Shown piece after piece: positions 18,700 through 27,639 of a stretch of DNA of 64,000 bases; the first letter of the stretch is position 1; each line of letters opens with the position of its first letter. The notes under the pieces are model-generated. The model saw only the letters and a list, made by a program, of their open reading frames with translations. It ran no database searches and was not told the DNA's origin. This DNA comes from Geotoga petraea. GTDB taxonomy: Bacteria; Thermotogota; Thermotogae; Petrotogales; Petrotogaceae. The translations under genes and the position numbers were made by a program. The stretch is from NCBI RefSeq assembly GCF_900102615.1, contig NZ_FMYV01000005.1:1-64000 (forward strand), written 5' to 3'.

Positions 18700-19728
18700 T
18701 TATATTATTTCTTCTAATCTTTTTTTGATATTTTTATGATCTTGGTTTAGGTTTATTGTTTTTATTTCAATGTCCATGTGTTTATATTTATAACTATAAT
18801 CCAATTCTTTTCCGTTTTCTGGATATAGCAGAATACCCTTCATTTGGTAATTCTTTTCATTATTATAATTATTTAAATAGGCGAATAGTTGATATAGGTT
18901 TGCTGATATGAACTTGTCTTTATTATAATTGCTTCTCATAGCATCTTTATAATATTTTGTATCAATTATGTACTTTGTATTTGATTTTTTGTCTAATAGA
19001 GAAATGTCTGTTTCCATTATTGGGAGCATTTCAAAATTTTCACCTTGAAAGTTCCATAGTATTTGTTCTTTTTTTGGTTTTAATTCTGGTCTGTGGTTTT
19101 GGTAATATTTTCTAACGAAATCTTCGAACAATCTTGCCATTTTTTCTTCATTTTCTTCAAATGATCTGAATATATGTTCTCCTTTTTCATCGTTTAAAAG
19201 AAGATTTTCATATATTAGTTGGCATATGTTTATTATGAATTTGTATATTGTGTTGTTTCTATGAAAGAGTACTTTTTTGAATATTTTTTGATCTAATTTT
19301 ATTCTGTCTATTTCACTGAAATATATGGAAATTTTATGTAGCTCTTGTTTTAAATCCTTATCTAATTTTTCTATCTTTAGAAGGTTTATTATTGTTGTTT
19401 TTATTATTTGGTTTTGGAGTACGTTATAACTATATTCTTCGAAATCACAATAAATCGTTCCTTTTGTTTTTAGGCTCATTTTTTTGAATGTATTTGAGAA
19501 GTCTATTTTACCTTTTATAGTTTTTATTTCTTCGTTTTTTTGTATGTAATTTCTATCAAATCCTTTTTTGATTAAAGGTTGTAATGATTTGATCAAGACT
19601 TCTGTGAAAAAATCGTAGAAGTTTTGTTTATCTATGCTTTCGAGTTTTGTTTCGTCTAATTGTTCCAAGAAACCCCAAGAATAGCAAAGCATGAAATATA
19701 TGTTTTTTATTGGAACTTTGAAATTCAT
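18700..19728 (-). CDS. mcrC: McrC nuclease subunit of McrBC restriction
   Basis: McrC is the endonuclease partner of the McrB GTPase in a type IV system that cleaves DNA carrying modified cytosine. The 342-residue protein contains a PD-(D/E)XK core near residues 237-260 (METDISLL ... YIIDTKYY), giving the Asp and Asp-x-Lys catalytic residues. N- and C-terminal regions match McrC length and layout. The ATG overlaps the TGA of mcrB, so the two are translationally coupled. No defect was seen. Confidence 0.9.
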   Translation of the reverse strand: MNFKVPIKNIYFMLCYSWGFLEQLDETKLESIDKQNFYDFFTEVLIKSLQPLIKKGFDRNYIQKNEEIKTIKGKIDFSNTFKKMSLKTKGTIYCDFEEYSYNVLQNQIIKTTIINLLKIEKLDKDLKQELHKISIYFSEIDRIKLDQKIFKKVLFHRNNTIYKFIINICQLIYENLLLNDEKGEHIFRSFEENEEKMARLFEDFVRKYYQNHRPELKPKKEQILWNFQGENFEMLPIMETDISLLDKKSNTKYIIDTKYYKDAMRSNYNKDKFISANLYQLFAYLNNYNNEKNYQMKGILLYPENGKELDYSYKYKHMDIEIKTINLNQDHKNIKKRLEEII

Positions 19729-21332
19729 TGTTCATCTAATCCTTCTAATAATTTTTTCTTTTCTTCTTTACATTGCTCTTGTTCATCAAACCACATTTCT
19801 TCTAACAGTGGAACTATTTCGTATTCATATACTTCTTTTAACCATTTTTCTTTGTGGTTATTGTTATTTGAGCTGTATGTACAAAAATAACTGTGGCCTA
19901 TTTTATAATCTTTTCCAAGGTTGTTGTCATTTTCTATTTTTGTGTTTAAATTTATTATTTTTGATTTTATGTGTTTTTGTATAAATTCATATTCAAAGTC
20001 TTTTTTATCTTTTAAAAAGTTTTCAAATTTATTATCAAAATTTGGTTCTATATCTATGAAAGCGAATCTCCTTCTAAGTGCGTAGTCTACTATTGCAAGC
20101 GATCTATCTGCTGTATTCATTGTTCCAATTATGTATAGATTTTCTGGTATATAAAAATAATCTTCACTGTAAGTTATTTTTACTCTGTTTTCTGGTCCTC
20201 TCTTGTCTGCTTCTATGAGCATCATTAGTTCACCAAATATTTTGCTCATGTTTCCTCTGTTTATTTCATCTATTATGAAAAAGAAATTTTCTTCTGGAAA
20301 TCCTTTTGCTTTTTCACAAAATTCGTAAAACACTTCATTTTTTAATTCAAAACCACCTTCTTCAGTTGGTCTATAACCTTGTATAAAATCTTCATAACTG
20401 TATGACTGATGGAATTGTATCATTTCTATATTCTCATTGTTCTTTTCACCCATCATTTGATAAGCTATCTTTTTTGCTATAAAAGTTTTTCCCACACCAG
20501 GAGGTCCTTGTAGGATAATATTTTTCTTTCTTTTTAGCATTTCTATTATGTTATAGAATTTTTCTTCTGATAAAAATGGTGTGTCTGGATCTGTTTTAAA
20601 ATCGTATGGTGTTTTTTCTTTTTCTTTGCCATTTTTTTCTTCTATTAGATCATATATTATTTCAAACTCATCTTGAGTCAATTTAAATAAACTACCTTGA
20701 TTGTTTATCATTGGTTCTGAATTTTTTAGATCATTAATTTCTTTCAGTTCTTCATAAGAAACCATGTTTTTATACTTTTTAATTAATCTAAAATTTAATT
20801 CATTATTGTTTAACTCTTTTGATATTTCATAAAGTCCCTTTATTTTCTTTGTTGGAGTCGATTCATAAGCAAAAACTAAATCCCCTTTTTTAGCAGCTTC
20901 AAAATGTTTGTAAATTCTCCTTTTATTCCCTCTTTCATTAATAGTTTCATAATTTATTTCTTGACCTATATCTAACTTATCTACCGACCAAATTGATGGA
21001 TTTGAATTTAACCAACAGTATTGTCTTGTAGTTTTAATAATAGAACTTTTCAAATCACAATATTTATAATACTTTTCTCTCAACTGCTCATCTACTACTA
21101 AATCCCACAATATTTTATTCTCATATTTTTTATATGGGCAATTTTTTGTTGAATCATAATATTTCTTTGATGATAATTTCATTTGAACAAATAAAAAAAA
21201 CATTTCTTTATCTACAATATCATTAAATGGAATCCATATTAAATAACTTTCTGGTCCTTTATTATTAAATTCTTCTTTATAATAATCCTTTAATAAATCA
21301 CTATTTTCAAAATAATAATCCTTATCAATCAT
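19725..21332 (-). CDS. mcrB: McrB-type AAA+ GTPase with N-terminal EVE domain
   Basis: This is the motor and DNA-sensing subunit of McrBC. Residues about 100-170 match an EVE (PUA-like) modified-base reader: CWLNSNPSIWSVDKL, NERGNKRRIYKHFEAAK and GDLVFAYESTP. The AAA+ domain follows with Walker A GPPGVGKT at about residues 276-283, Walker B FFIIDEINRGNMSKIFGE and GTMNTADRSLAIVDYALRRR, the standard McrB signatures. The EVE domain suggests recognition of flipped modified cytosine. Length 535. The gene lies in an operon between a 354-residue unknown protein and mcrC. Confidence 0.92.
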   Translation of the reverse strand: MIDKDYYFENSDLLKDYYKEEFNNKGPESYLIWIPFNDIVDKEMFFLFVQMKLSSKKYYDSTKNCPYKKYENKILWDLVVDEQLREKYYKYCDLKSSIIKTTRQYCWLNSNPSIWSVDKLDIGQEINYETINERGNKRRIYKHFEAAKKGDLVFAYESTPTKKIKGLYEISKELNNNELNFRLIKKYKNMVSYEELKEINDLKNSEPMINNQGSLFKLTQDEFEIIYDLIEEKNGKEKEKTPYDFKTDPDTPFLSEEKFYNIIEMLKRKKNIILQGPPGVGKTFIAKKIAYQMMGEKNNENIEMIQFHQSYSYEDFIQGYRPTEEGGFELKNEVFYEFCEKAKGFPEENFFFIIDEINRGNMSKIFGELMMLIEADKRGPENRVKITYSEDYFYIPENLYIIGTMNTADRSLAIVDYALRRRFAFIDIEPNFDNKFENFLKDKKDFEYEFIQKHIKSKIINLNTKIENDNNLGKDYKIGHSYFCTYSSNNNNHKEKWLKEVYEYEIVPLLEEMWFDEQEQCKEEKKKLLEGLDEQ

Positions 21333-21468
21333 AATAGCAAAAGATAGATTATTATTTTTTATCTCTAATCTAAATACTAATCTACTGTTTAATGTTAATG
21401 AAAGTTTATTATCCTGTGTGTTTGTTAAGGTATATGTAGCTATGTTTTTTTCTTTTAAATTTAAATCA

Positions 21469-22533
21469 TCATATATATTTTTTTACCCTTTCAAAAAATA
21501 TATCAATTGGTTCAATAAATTCAAATTGAATAAATGTTTTTATTATATTTTCATCATATTTATTTTCCATCTGCTTAAAATTAATAAATTCATTATAAAC
21601 TTGCAAATATTTTTCTTTCATTTTATTGGTAATGTCAAAGTCAATATGGTCTACATTTACTTTTTCCATATCTCTTTCTTTTTTTATGTTGTTTCCAAAA
21701 TCTAGGCCAAATTTTATTTCTTTATTTTCCACAGCAAAAGCAAGTAATTGTGAATTTTTATGACTTTTATTATTTTCAGGATAGAGAACTAACCAAGAAG
21801 AATCGTTCCCAAAATTTTGACCTCCAAAAAATCCAACAATTTTTTCTTTTAATTTTTGTTCATTTATTTTATTTATCGATTTTATAAAATCTGAAATTCT
21901 ATAAAGTTCATTTTGAACTCTAAATTGAAATTTATAATAATAGAGAGGAAATAAGATTGTAAAATTATTCCAACTATGCAATATATTTTTATCATATTGT
22001 TTTTCTATATTATCTTTTATGTTTTCTAACGTATTTATGTTTATTTTTTTATTCTCTAGGAGATGTTCTATAACTTCATGTCTTATCTTGTTTACTTTTT
22101 CATTATTTGCATATTTGTCTTTTAATGATTTTAAATAATCATAATCTAAATCATTTATGTAAACAAGTAAGTCACTTTCATTATTTTTTAGTTTATATAA
22201 TAACTGTGAATGATGACTCAAATATTTTATAGCAGTATATATATTGAACTTATACTCGTTTTCATCACTCATTAATTGTAGAAAAGTTTTTATTTCAGAT
22301 TTAGATAGACTGTATTTTTCAGACAAATTATCTATTATTAATTTAAGATCCTTTACCTCAAAATCTTCAAAATTAATTTCAAAATTTTTGCAGAAATTTT
22401 TTATATTCATATCGTCCACATTTTTTTCTATCATTTTATAATTATCTGTTTCGATATACAGTTTATATGCTTCGATAGCAATTTCAATATATTTATCTTT
22501 ATAGATTTTATTTAATATTGCTTCGTTGTTCAT
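21469..22533 (-). CDS. McrBC-associated protein with MrcB_N/DUF3578-like region
   Basis: The 354-residue protein precedes mcrB in the same operon. Residues about 235-290 (FGNDSSWLVLYPENNKSHKN then QLLAFAVENKEIKFGLDFGN) resemble the N-terminal DUF3578/MrcB_N sensor module that is usually fused to McrB-like AAA+ proteins. The first 200 residues are helical with no recognised domain. A ribosome site (GATAGGGGGG) precedes the ATG. It could be a separate DNA-recognition subunit in addition to the EVE domain of McrB. The domain match is by eye and moderate. Confidence 0.6.
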   Translation of the reverse strand: MNNEAILNKIYKDKYIEIAIEAYKLYIETDNYKMIEKNVDDMNIKNFCKNFEINFEDFEVKDLKLIIDNLSEKYSLSKSEIKTFLQLMSDENEYKFNIYTAIKYLSHHSQLLYKLKNNESDLLVYINDLDYDYLKSLKDKYANNEKVNKIRHEVIEHLLENKKININTLENIKDNIEKQYDKNILHSWNNFTILFPLYYYKFQFRVQNELYRISDFIKSINKINEQKLKEKIVGFFGGQNFGNDSSWLVLYPENNKSHKNSQLLAFAVENKEIKFGLDFGNNIKKERDMEKVNVDHIDFDITNKMKEKYLQVYNEFINFKQMENKYDENIIKTFIQFEFIEPIDIFFERVKKYI

Positions 22534-22575
22534 TTTACGCCCCCCTATCTTTTTCAGTACTCATTTTTATTTAAG

Positions 22576-22938
22576 TTATTTTATTATATTTTTAAAAAAA
22601 TTCTCTACTTTATCAAAATTATCTGGATATCTCATGTGTCCATATATTTTCCTTTTTATTTTACTCTTAAATAAAATATCTAAACCCCATTCTTCCCCAT
22701 CACAAATTTCAGGCTCAACATAACTATCTTCCCAATTTTCAATATCAAATTTTTCAAGTTTGTTTTTTATCTTTTTAATTTTTTCATCACTTAGATCTTT
22801 TGTTTTGGTATATTTATCTTTTATCCTTTCATATAAACAGGCTTGTTTTGTTTTGAAATTTATTGTATACGTTTCAAACCCACCAAAAAATCCACCTATT
22901 TCAAAATCTATTCTAACCACATCATCAAAATAACCCAT
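22576..22938 (-). CDS. Hypothetical protein, first gene of McrBC operon
   Basis: The 120-residue acidic protein begins MGYFDDVVRIDFEIGGFFGG and contains CDGEEWGLDILFKSK, followed by a YPDNF motif. I do not recognise the family. It is compact, probably cytoplasmic, with no transmembrane segment. The strong GGGGG ribosome site and its position 42 bases before the next gene make it a real gene. The shared defence promoter element lies about 50 bases upstream, so it is the leading cistron of the McrBC transcript. Confidence 0.6.
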   Translation of the reverse strand: MGYFDDVVRIDFEIGGFFGGFETYTINFKTKQACLYERIKDKYTKTKDLSDEKIKKIKNKLEKFDIENWEDSYVEPEICDGEEWGLDILFKSKIKRKIYGHMRYPDNFDKVENFFKNIIK

Positions 22939-22962
22939 TATTACACCCCCTGATTATTTTAT

Positions 22963-23016
22963 TCACTAAAATTATATGCCTTATTCATGTTAATTAATCA
23001 AACAGTTGATAGGTTA
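22963..23016 (-). promoter_or_regulatory. Shared defence promoter element, copy B (McrBC operon)
   Basis: On the minus strand CCTATCAACTG is followed by TTTGATTAATTAAC, then twelve bases and TATAAT. TATCAACTG starts exactly 35 bases before the -10, as in the dpnI and DUF262 copies. No good TTGACA is present, so the block may replace the -35. Confidence 0.7.
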
Positions 23017-23050
23017 ATTTTTATTGCTTTTTTATTTAATAATTAAAAAA

Positions 23051-23073
23051 TGCCTCCTATTTAAAGGAGGCAG
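23051..23073 (-). terminator. Terminator after the Rpn gene (minus direction)
   Basis: GCCTCC pairs with GGAGGC across a T/A-rich loop and runs into T on the minus strand, directly after the stop of the frameshifted Rpn gene. Confidence 0.75.
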
Positions 23074-23077
23074 TGTA

Positions 23078-24021
23078 TTAATTCTTATTTTGATTCATTT
23101 CTTCTTCAATTTTTTTGATTTGTTCAATTGATAATTCTGTAACTTCTGATATGGTTTTTTTATCTAAAGCCTTATTCAAAAGTTTTCTAGCAGCATCTAA
23201 TTTACCCTTTTCAATTCCTTTTTTAATTCCATCCTCATAAAGTTGTCTACCTCTTGTCATAATCAAATCACCTCTTTTTATGTCTATTTCTTTTAATTCA
23301 TATTCATCTGTATCGTCTCTTGTTATTAATATGTAGTATATTATAAACCCAAATATTTCTCTTGCTTTTTGTGAGTCTATCTTTTCGTAACTATCCATTA
23401 GATTTAATATCTTTTTGAAGTTGTCTATAAATTTGTTTTTTTCTTTTTGTTTTATCGCTTTTAATGTTTCTAAGATTATTTTTAATAGTATCGGTCCTTT
23501 TATTTCTTGGTTTGTTTTGTCGTTTAGTTCTATTATTTCGTATTCATAGTTTGGTATGTATTTGTTTATTTTTTCTGGATATTTTTCTCTGTTTTCTATG
23601 TGGTCTATTAGCTTGTTGCTCATGTTCCATTTTTGACTTCCATGGTATATCAGTACAGGTATTATTATGTTTGTTTTTGATGTTTTTGGGTTTAATGTTT
23701 TTTTCATTATTTTGTTTATGTATTCTAATAGTTGGAATGTTGTTTTTTATCTGGATAGCTTTTATGCTCATATAGTATATAGACATAAGTATCTGTATTT
23801 TTTATTTTAGTTTTATACAGTATATCTGAATATGTTTTTTCTAGCTTTTTGTCTATGTATGTTCCATCTATTATTTCTAATTGATTTAGATCCATTTCTC
23901 TTGTTATTTCTTCTTCTATATATGTTTTTATGAATTCTTTTGATATTTCTTTATCCCCAAAGGTTTTTTTGAAGAATGTGTCGTGTGGTTGGTTTATTAT
24001 TTTTCTTATTTCTTCCCCCAT
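23078..24021 (-). pseudogene. Rpn-family recombination-promoting nuclease, frameshifted
   Basis: Two frames together give one about 314-residue Rpn/PD-(D/E)XK transposase-like nuclease (PF04754 type). The first (24021-23725) starts EEIRKIINQPHDTFFKKTFG and reaches YEHKSYPDKK; the second (23740-23078) continues TTFQLLEYINKIMKK and then IIPVLIYHGSQKWN, ending in the usual C-terminal helix with RGRQLYEDGIKKGIEKGK. The junction is a run of six A (minus strand, 23743-23748); one more A would restore a single frame. Rpn proteins nick DNA and are linked to phage defence and recombination. A ribosome site and TATAAT lie upstream. Confidence 0.8.
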
Positions 24022-24142
24022 CTCTCACCTCAATTATACCAAATTTTTGTTTGATTTTTTGTGAATATGTTTGTATAATTATACATAATTATATCCTTTT
24101 CTGTCAAGTGAGAAAAAAATTTGCTGTTGTTGGTTGATAGTA

Positions 24143-24525
24143 TAAAAATCACAGATCCTTCGACGTTACTCAGGATGACAGGTGATTTCTGTTGGAGGAT
24201 CGAGGTTGGAAGTTGAAGGTAAAAAAATCAAGAGCCTAAACACCCCTGTGCTTCGCACGTCCCCTCTAACACATTCAGAGGGGATTAGCTAAAATTATAC
24301 CCTTTGACGATGCTCAGGATGACAGGTGATTTCAGTTGTTGGTTTATTGTTTAAAAATACAATTGTTAAAAGCTTTTGTGTATGTCACTTTGAGCTTGTC
24401 GAAAGGACTCTTCAGTAAATTTTCGCAGAAAAATGAATGATTTTAAAAACTTAATTTCACTACGTGAAATTTACTGATCAGATGTCTCCATGCACTTCGT
24501 TTAGTCGACATGACATAAGACTAAC
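24143..24525. repeat. Cluster of intergenic repeats, no gene
   Basis: This gap (24,022-24,609) holds no credible gene. It contains two direct copies of a block with CTCAGGATGACAGGTGATTTC (about 24,170 and 24,312), an inverted repeat CCCCTCT/AGAGGGG near 24,263-24,285, a block CACTTTGAGCTTGTCGAAAG near 24,387, and GTCTCCATGCACTTCGTTTA near 24,483, which recurs at about 18,618. The GC-richer composition contrasts with the surroundings. These look like dispersed genomic repeat units. Confidence 0.65.
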
Positions 24526-24570
24526 TTTAAAATTTGTTTCTTGATTTAGTTTTATTTGGTAATCATAATT

Positions 24571-24605
24571 AAAAACCTGCATCCATTAACAGATGCAGGT
24601 TTTTG
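24571..24605. terminator. Terminator after the 217-residue protein gene
   Basis: AAAAACCTGCATC and GATGCAGGTTTTT form a stem with an eight-base loop; flanking A and T runs make it work in both directions. Confidence 0.85.
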
Positions 24606-24609
24606 ATTT

Positions 24610-25263
24610 TTACTTGTATAATGGTTTTATCATTTTTTCAAATTCCATTATTTCTAAAAGATAATTAAAATTTTCGCTGTATGCTTTGTAATAATAATAT
24701 TTACCAAAATATTTTTTATATGCTTTGTCATCTTCTTCATAATGAGAATAATCGTTATTGTCTTCTGGAGGTAGAATTTTGTGTATTCTTAAATGGTATT
24801 CTCTTAATATTCTATCTGCTTCTTCGTCTAAAGTTATATCTCCATTGTGCATAGATAGGTGTAAATAACCAAGTTTTATATAAATTTCCAAAGAAATATA
24901 TATATGTACATTATATCCAGAATATTCAGAAAATTTTTCTAATATAAAGTATATATCTTCTAATCTTATTTCTTCTCTATTTTTCTCTTTTTTTATGTAT
25001 CGATAAATATATTTATCTAAATTTTTATTTATATTATTATCTTCTATGTCTTCATTTAACGCAAAGGATAAAAAGTTATTAACTAATTTGTTAAAAACTT
25101 TTGGATTAAATTTTATTTTATTGTATAAATACTTTTTTTCTACTGCAGCAAAGAGTATATAAAATGTATCTATTTTTTCAAAATTGTGTTTTACTCTACA
25201 TATTTTGTCAATTCCATCATAACCATTTCTCAGATGAGGATTAAGTATTTTATAATTTATCAA
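24610..25263 (-). CDS. Unrecognised protein, third gene of dead-methylase/TRD operon
   Basis: The 217-residue protein matches no family I know. It is helical and rich in Tyr/Lys/Glu, with an acidic patch (PPEDNNDYSHYEEDD) and a Tyr-rich C terminus (YFGKYYYYKAYSENF). The ATG has a good AAAGGGGTG site and lies 13 bases after the recognition-domain gene, so it is the last cistron of the operon. A strong terminator follows. It may be the effector, an inhibitor or a structural part of the complex; the sequence does not decide. Confidence 0.6.
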   Translation of the reverse strand: MINYKILNPHLRNGYDGIDKICRVKHNFEKIDTFYILFAAVEKKYLYNKIKFNPKVFNKLVNNFLSFALNEDIEDNNINKNLDKYIYRYIKKEKNREEIRLEDIYFILEKFSEYSGYNVHIYISLEIYIKLGYLHLSMHNGDITLDEEADRILREYHLRIHKILPPEDNNDYSHYEEDDKAYKKYFGKYYYYKAYSENFNYLLEIMEFEKMIKPLYK

Positions 25264-25276
25264 AGGATCACCCCTT

Positions 25277-25849
25277 TTAGATTTCTTTTATTAATCTTTC
25301 ATATTTTTCTTTCGCCTCAAAGTATTCTTTTTTTGTTTTTTCTATTTCATCTACATATTTTTTTTGAGTTTCAATGTCTGGATATGTTATTTCAAAATTT
25401 TCAATATCTTTTGTGGATACAACATCTATTATTTTTTTGGTAGATAAATCTCTTATCCTATTAACATTTTTTTCTTTTCTTAAATAATAAAATAAGTATT
25501 TCACCAGAATTTCTTCAGTATTTTTTACTTTGATAATTAAAAAGTTGTAGGAGACTGTTAATTTATCAACATTTTCTTTTATAAACGCCGTTTTACCTGC
25601 TCTACCTCTCAAAGTAAGAAGTATATCATCTTTTTCTAAAAGATATTTTTCTTTAAAATTCTTCAATTTATTTTCTGGGATTGTAATTCTTTTTAATCCA
25701 TCGTACACAACATCCCCAAAATCATCTATGTTCCCCAAATTAACAAGGAAATAATCACCATTATCATCGTATAAATTTCTTGTTATTATATTATATCCTC
25801 TTTTTAAATATGCAATGTCTTTTAGTTTTTTTGTTGTTTTGCTTTTCAT
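25277..25849 (-). CDS. HsdS-like protein with a single target-recognition domain
   Basis: The 190-residue product is one Methylase_S half-unit: it opens KLKDIAYLKRGYNI, continues with LLEKDDILLTLRGRAGKTAF and SYNFLIIKVKNTEEI, and ends in YPDIETQKKYVDEIEKTK, the coiled-coil spacer typical of type I specificity subunits. Full HsdS proteins have two such domains; this has one, so it probably pairs with the domain fused to the upstream protein. The ribosome site is AAAAGGGG. No active methylase or HsdR is encoded nearby. Confidence 0.8.
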   Translation of the reverse strand: MKSKTTKKLKDIAYLKRGYNIITRNLYDDNGDYFLVNLGNIDDFGDVVYDGLKRITIPENKLKNFKEKYLLEKDDILLTLRGRAGKTAFIKENVDKLTVSYNFLIIKVKNTEEILVKYLFYYLRKEKNVNRIRDLSTKKIIDVVSTKDIENFEITYPDIETQKKYVDEIEKTKKEYFEAKEKYERLIKEI

Positions 25850-25851
25850 TT

Positions 25852-27333
25852 TTATGCCCCTTTTAGTTTGCTGACTAATCTTTCTAATTTTTCTTGTGTT
25901 TTTCTGTTTTCTATCTTATTTTCTAAGAATTCTTTTGTGAATTTTTCTTGTTTTTCTAATGATACTATGGGTATTTTTATTTCGTTTAGTTCTTCTGGGT
26001 TTATTGTTGGCATCAACCTGTTATATGAGAGTGTTTTTATTTTTTTAGTCATCATATCAGTTTGTAAAAAAGAATATACATAATCTGGTTTTATGGCTTT
26101 TTGGTCTTTTATTCTTAGTATTGCATATGAATGTGAACAGGTCAAATTCTTGTGATCTTCATTTATTTTTATTATCCTGTGTAATCTACCAAATGTTGGG
26201 ATCAGTATATCACCTTTTTTTACAAAATTCAATTTATCGTAGATTTTTTTATGTACATTTTCATTTTTATATGAATAATATTCAAATATACCGTTTTTAT
26301 CTTTAATATTATGTGGATGGATTACTTTTATTTCTATGTCACCATTAGCACCAAAAAATATTCTTTTTGATGTGATTTTTATATCTGCTATTTCTTTTAA
26401 TTTTTTTACATTGTCGAATTCTTTCAAGTATTCTTCGTAATTTGTTATAGGTCTTATATTGTCGTATTTGGAGAGATGATAATCATTTAATAAAGAATCA
26501 AATTCTATCGCTACTGTTCTTCTCGCAGAATTTCCAATATCCACTTGATTTTGCTCAGATGGATCTGTAGTCATTTCAAAGAACATTTTTTCTTTTACAT
26601 TATTGTTAGCATTCCAGTAAGAATAATCTATTATTTTTTGAATGCTTGAATTCTCTTTTATGAATTCTTTTGTTGTGAAGTTATATTCGTCTTTCAATAT
26701 AGTTGGTTCTGTTAATATGTTTATGTATTTCTTTGATTTTTGGTAATTCCATATTATTTCTTTGGATATATTTTTTCTTTTTTCAGAAATATATTTTTCA
26801 AATTCATAATCAGTTTGAGAACTACTTATTTTATACGCTAATCCATGAACATTTGAAATTACTAAATCATATTTTTCTAATTCTTTTATTTCTATGTTTT
26901 TATATTTATTTTGCATTAGTAATGTGATTTTTTGAAGATCACTATTTTGTGAGAGTAAAGTGAAGTTTATTTTTTTGAATTTAGTGAGTAATTCTGGAAT
27001 AATTTCTAAAAAATCATAAGAGTCACAGATTAGTGCTGTTTTTATTTTGCTGTGGTTTGTTAATTCTTTTATATAGTTTGAGTAATATGCATATGCTTTA
27101 TGCGAAACTCCATCATATCTTCTTAAATACACCTCTATATATTCTCTATAAACCTCAAAAAGGTCTATTTCATCATATCTTTCTTTTATTAAATCATAAA
27201 TCTTTTTATCATTTTCTTTGTTTTCTAATGGTTCATCTTTTTGGATTTTCTCATAATAATTGATCACTTGATCAAATACTTTATTAATATCTTTTTCTTC
27301 TGCGAGGTCCTGAATTCTTTCAAAATAATTCAT
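25852..27333 (-). CDS. Catalytically dead HsdM-like methylase fused to an HsdS-type recognition domain
   Basis: Residues about 1-230 follow the order of a type I N6-adenine methylase, but the motifs are lost: motif I is KTALICDSYDFLEIIPELL instead of DPxxGSGxxL, and the catalytic NPPF is replaced by YDLVISNVHGL. Residues about 310-490 are a Methylase_S recognition domain (KLKEIADIKITSKRIFFGAN, VKKGDILIPTFGRLHRI, IKIPIVSLEKQEKFTKEFL, C-terminal coiled coil). The protein should bind DNA sequence-specifically without methylating it. It leads a three-gene operon and has two palindromes over its promoter. The methylase fold call is by motif order and needs a structure check. Confidence 0.75.
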   Translation of the reverse strand: MNYFERIQDLAEEKDINKVFDQVINYYEKIQKDEPLENKENDKKIYDLIKERYDEIDLFEVYREYIEVYLRRYDGVSHKAYAYYSNYIKELTNHSKIKTALICDSYDFLEIIPELLTKFKKINFTLLSQNSDLQKITLLMQNKYKNIEIKELEKYDLVISNVHGLAYKISSSQTDYEFEKYISEKRKNISKEIIWNYQKSKKYINILTEPTILKDEYNFTTKEFIKENSSIQKIIDYSYWNANNNVKEKMFFEMTTDPSEQNQVDIGNSARRTVAIEFDSLLNDYHLSKYDNIRPITNYEEYLKEFDNVKKLKEIADIKITSKRIFFGANGDIEIKVIHPHNIKDKNGIFEYYSYKNENVHKKIYDKLNFVKKGDILIPTFGRLHRIIKINEDHKNLTCSHSYAILRIKDQKAIKPDYVYSFLQTDMMTKKIKTLSYNRLMPTINPEELNEIKIPIVSLEKQEKFTKEFLENKIENRKTQEKLERLVSKLKGA

Positions 27334-27353
27334 ATATAGCCCTCCTAATTTTT

Positions 27354-27395
27354 TAGTATTTATATACTACGATATTTTTTAGTATGATTATACTA
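27354..27395. promoter_or_regulatory. Twin palindromic operators upstream of the dead-methylase operon
   Basis: TAGTATTTATATACTA (27354-27369) and TAGTATGATTATACTA (27380-27395) are two perfect TAGTAT-N4-ATACTA palindromes with centres 26 bases apart. On the minus strand the distal one contains a TATAAT -10 box, and the pair ends about 20 bases before the start codon. The arrangement fits a repressor binding as two dimers on nearly the same DNA face. Confidence 0.8.
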
Positions 27396-27527
27396 CATCT
27401 TAAGTTGCGTAATTTTTTCTTATATGTTAATTTATTATGTCGAAATAATATTTTGTGTTAATAATTAAAATTAATAATTATTTTTATTAATTATATATAT
27501 TTTTTTTAGTTTTTTAATATTACCTCA

Positions 27528-27583
27528 CCAACTTTTGCCAATATTGGATTTATTTTGGTAATTGTTGGCAATAATGATATAAT
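27528..27583 (+). promoter_or_regulatory. AbiE operator and promoter
   Basis: A 41-bp inverted repeat (27528-27568; half-sites CCAACTTTTGCCAA and TTGGTAATTGTTGG) overlaps the -35 box TTGGTA (27555-27560), which lies 17 bases before TATAAT (27578-27583). AbiEi-type antitoxins are known to repress their own operon through inverted repeats, so this is the likely operator. Two further copies lie at 29,399 and 34,524. The rest of 27,396-27,527 shows no gene. Confidence 0.75.
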
Positions 27584-27639
27584 TTATATGAATTAATTAA
27601 TTTTTATTTACAACTTTTTTTGAAAGAAAGGTGATCATT

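Noticed and set aside
25277-27333. Ordinary type I restriction-modification locus
   Set aside because: No HsdR is present and the HsdM-like part lacks both SAM-binding and NPPF motifs, so it cannot be a normal type I system.
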